Shown: positions 14,634-16,599 of the stretch, one piece after another
Position numbering within the stretch: the stretch's first letter is position 1
How the letters are laid out: every line of letters begins with the position of its first letter
DNA from: Anaerobacillus sp.
Lineage (GTDB): Bacteria; Bacillota; Bacilli; Bacillales_H; Anaerobacillaceae
Direction: 5' to 3'
DNA length: 16,599 bases
NCBI GenBank assembly: GCA_007120055.1
Contig: SKOL01000751.1
Location: 1 to 16,599, forward strand
The notes under the pieces: model-generated
Told to the model about the DNA's origin: nothing
Databases searched by the model: none
Seen by the model: only the letters and a program-made list of their open reading frames with translations
Translations under genes and position numbers: made by a program

Positions 14634-15272
14634 ATGGACTTATTACAGCAAATTAAAGAAAATGGTATTGTTGCAGTAATTCGTGGGGCTAATCCCGAAA
14701 ATATCTTACCTATTGCTAAATCATTAAGTAAAGGTGGAGTAAAGACATTAGAAATAACCGTAGAAACTCCGAAGGTTCTTACACTAATCGAAGAAGTATC
14801 TTCGACGCTAGGAGATGACGTGATCGTCGGTGCAGGAACGGTACTAGATTCAGAGACTGCGAGAGCTGCTATTATGGCAGGGGCAAAGTTTATCTTTTCG
14901 CCTATTGTTGATAAAGAAATGATTAAATTAACGAAGCGATATGGTGTGATTAGTATTCCAGGTGCGTTAACACCTACTGAAATTTTAAGTGCATACGAGA
15001 GTGGGGCAGATATTGTGAAGTTATTCCCAGCAAATGCTTTCGGGCCAGATTATATAAAAGCCGTTCATGGACCGCTACCGCACATCCCTGTTATGCCAAC
15101 AGGGGGAATTGATGTCGATAACGTAGGTGATTACATAAAGGCGGGGGCAGTTGCAGCAGGGGTAGGAAGTACGTTAGTGAACACCAAAGATAGCATTGAT
15201 GAAAATGCGTTAACGACTATTACTGAGAAATCTTTTAAATTTATTGAGGAAGTTAAAAAAGCCAGATTATAG
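14634..15272 (+). CDS. eda: 2-keto-3-deoxy-6-phospho-(gluconate/galactonate) aldolase
   Basis: A 212-residue class I aldolase of the KDPG/KHG family, cleaving the phosphorylated keto-deoxy acid to pyruvate and glyceraldehyde 3-phosphate. Expected residues are R18 (VIRG), E40 (LEITVETP), the Schiff-base K129 (VKLFPA) and the phosphate-binding MPTGGI loop. VGAGTVL and SIPGALTPTE are also typical. ATG 14634 follows AAGGAGGG closely; the in-frame ATG 14619 overlaps the kdgK stop but has its ribosome site downstream, so it is rejected. The gap to kdgK is 14 nt. Whether it prefers the gluconate or galactonate epimer (Eda versus DgoA) cannot be told from the sequence, so the symbol is family-level. 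Confidence 0.92.
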   Translation: MDLLQQIKENGIVAVIRGANPENILPIAKSLSKGGVKTLEITVETPKVLTLIEEVSSTLGDDVIVGAGTVLDSETARAAIMAGAKFIFSPIVDKEMIKLTKRYGVISIPGALTPTEILSAYESGADIVKLFPANAFGPDYIKAVHGPLPHIPVMPTGGIDVDNVGDYIKAGAVAAGVGSTLVNTKDSIDENALTTITEKSFKFIEEVKKARL

Positions 15273-15332
15273 TAATTGTGTTCAACCAACAAATAAATAG
15301 ATTAAACAAACATTGAAGGAGATGGGGATAAA

Positions 15333-16325
15333 ATGGCAAAGTTTAAAGTAGTATTCACAGATTATGAATTTTCAACATTAGCACCAGAGGAGGAAGTACT
15401 CGCTGCGGTTGATGCGGAATTAATTCATGCTCAATGCCGTACGGAAGAGGAAGTAATCGAAGCAGCTCAAGGGGCAGATGCTCTTATCAATCAATATGCT
15501 CCGGTTTCAAGAAAAGTAATAGAAAACCTTCCCAACCTAAAAGTAGTGTCAAGGTACGGGGTAGGGGTTAATACTATTGATATTGATGCCGCTAATGAAA
15601 ATGGAGTAATGGTAGGGAATGTTACTGATTATTGTATGGATGAAGTTTCAGATCATGCGTTTGCACTAATTATGGCATGTGCCAGAAAGGTTGTTCACTT
15701 AAATAATGAAGTGAAAGCAGGAAACTGGGATTTTAAAGTTAGTGCACCGATCTATCGGTTACGTGGGCGTGTATTAGGTCTTGTAGGGTTAGGGCGCATT
15801 CCTCAAACATTAGCTAAAAAAGCACAAGCTTTTGGAATTAAAGTTGTTGCCTATGATCCGTTTGTGCCAGAGGAAGTGGCAAGAGACTTAAATGTTGAAT
15901 TAGTAGATTTAAATGAATTGTGTAAACGCTCAGACTTTGTTTCTGTTCATGCCCCGCTTATTGAAGCTACTAGAGGTATGATCAGTGACGAGCAGTTTAA
16001 TCTTATGAAGAAAGAAGCATTTATTATTAATACTGCTAGAGGCCCAGTTATTGATGAAAAGGCATTAATTCGTGCTTTACAAGCTGGAGAAATTGCAGGT
16101 GCTGGTTTAGATGTAACAGAAGAAGAACCGATTCAAAACGATAATCCACTATTAGAAATGGATAATGTTATTATTAACCCTCATGCTGCATGGTATTCTG
16201 AAGAAGCACAACTAGAATTAAAACGTAAGACAGCGCAAAATGTTGCTGATGTATTGGGAGGCTATTATCCAACATACTTATTTAATAAGGAAGTTAAAGA
16301 AAAAGTTTCATTAAAAGAAAAGTAA
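15333..16325 (+). CDS. D-isomer-specific 2-hydroxyacid dehydrogenase (PGDH/CtBP-like)
   Basis: A 330-residue NAD(P)-dependent dehydrogenase of the D-2-hydroxyacid family. The nucleotide-binding motif is GLVGLGRIP (149-157) with D175 in VVAYDPF. The catalytic triad is R236 (NTARGP), E265 (EEEP) and H284 (NPHAAW); VSRYGVGVNTIDI (72-84) is the N-terminal family block. The protein lacks the regulatory ACT extension of true SerA, so automatic labels of phosphoglycerate dehydrogenase would be doubtful. It probably reduces or oxidises a 2-keto/2-hydroxy acid related to the pathway, such as hydroxypyruvate, glyoxylate or a sugar acid. AAGGAGATGG precedes ATG 15333. It is 60 nt after eda, with no promoter seen between, and the terminator follows at 16336. 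Confidence 0.88.
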   Translation: MAKFKVVFTDYEFSTLAPEEEVLAAVDAELIHAQCRTEEEVIEAAQGADALINQYAPVSRKVIENLPNLKVVSRYGVGVNTIDIDAANENGVMVGNVTDYCMDEVSDHAFALIMACARKVVHLNNEVKAGNWDFKVSAPIYRLRGRVLGLVGLGRIPQTLAKKAQAFGIKVVAYDPFVPEEVARDLNVELVDLNELCKRSDFVSVHAPLIEATRGMISDEQFNLMKKEAFIINTARGPVIDEKALIRALQAGEIAGAGLDVTEEEPIQNDNPLLEMDNVIINPHAAWYSEEAQLELKRKTAQNVADVLGGYYPTYLFNKEVKEKVSLKEK

Positions 16326-16335
16326 TAGAGCGATC

Positions 16336-16368
16336 AAAGGGGCTATATCATAGGATAGCCTCTTTTTT
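16336..16368 (+). terminator. Rho-independent terminator of the dgoD operon
   Basis: AAAGGGGCTAT (16336-16346) pairs with ATAGCCTCTTT (16355-16365), 11 bp with one G-T pair and an 8-nt loop, and the T run continues to 16368. It lies 10 nt after the dehydrogenase stop. Confidence 0.85.
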
Positions 16369-16558
16369 CGTCGGCAAAATAGTCTAACCTCTTCGTTACA
16401 TTACTATGGTGCGCTAAGTTAATACCTTGACTAATTAAAATATTAAAAAGTATGGTAATTTTTAAAAAATTCACTTGATAAAGGATTAAATATTTAGTAA
16501 GATAAATGTAGATAAAAGTTCATACAGTCTTATCATTTTCTATTTTTAAAACAACTAA

Positions 16559-16593
16559 CAAAAACATTGTTTTATAATATAAAACAATGTTGC
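16559..16593 (+). promoter_or_regulatory. Operator/promoter of a gene beyond the window
   Basis: AAAAC-ATT-GTTTT (16561-16573) is the fifth box and overlaps a perfect TATAAT (16573-16578). AACATTGTTTTATA (16563-16576), a central A, and TATAAAACAATGTT (16578-16591) form a perfect 14-bp inverted repeat. A second, weaker box AAAAC-AAT-GTTGC (16581-16593) is offset by 20 nt, two DNA turns. No clear -35 is visible. The preceding 16369-16558 is AT-rich with nothing else recognisable. The regulated gene must start to the right of 16599. Confidence 0.6.
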
Positions 16594-16599
16594 CGGGAT

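Overview
The window is AT-rich, Gram-positive, Bacillaceae-type DNA. It has strong GGAGG-like ribosome sites, frequent GTG/TTG starts, and near-consensus CcpA (cre) sites upstream of catabolic genes. Proteins resemble Firmicutes members of their families. The species cannot be named from the sequence. Nearly everything concerns uptake and breakdown of aldonate-type sugar acids. No complete mobile element, CRISPR array, tRNA or rRNA was seen.

Layout. (1) 1-2910: 3' part of a GntR/FCD regulator, then two enolase-superfamily (mandelate racemase subgroup) dehydratase genes; the second is broken by one in-frame TAA. (2) 2911-7233: regulatory region, TRAP transporter membrane genes dctQ and dctM (overlapping by 4 nt), a YagE/YjhH-like 2-keto-3-deoxy-aldonate aldolase, then the separately promoted lipoprotein receptor dctP. 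(3) 7234-9242: a long imperfect hairpin, an IclR/KdgR-like regulator and a fumarylacetoacetate-hydrolase-fold enzyme. (4) 9243-12133: a degraded IlvD remnant, a chemoreceptor, a GC-rich palindromic repeat and, on the minus strand, a stand-alone LarC C-terminal-domain protein. (5) 12134-16368: a second regulatory region and the operon dgoD-kdgK-eda-(2-hydroxyacid dehydrogenase), ending in a good terminator. (6) 16369-16599: the promoter/operator of a gene lying outside the window.

How it fits together. The TRAP system would import a sugar acid. Enolase-superfamily dehydratases would convert aldonates to 2-keto-3-deoxy acids. These could be cleaved directly by the YagE-like aldolase, or phosphorylated by KdgK and cleaved by the Eda-like aldolase to pyruvate and glyceraldehyde 3-phosphate. 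Five copies of an RAAAC-NNN-GTTTT box, each abutting a -10-like element, lie ahead of dctQM-yagE, dctP, the FAH-fold gene, dgoD and the unseen downstream gene. The box resembles the KdgR (IclR family) operator, and an IclR-family gene sits in the middle, so the simplest reading is one local regulon with cre sites adding catabolite control. This regulon is inferred from sequence pattern only. The most notable observations are this box family, the single nonsense codon in the second dehydratase gene, the IlvD fossil and the two long palindromic elements.
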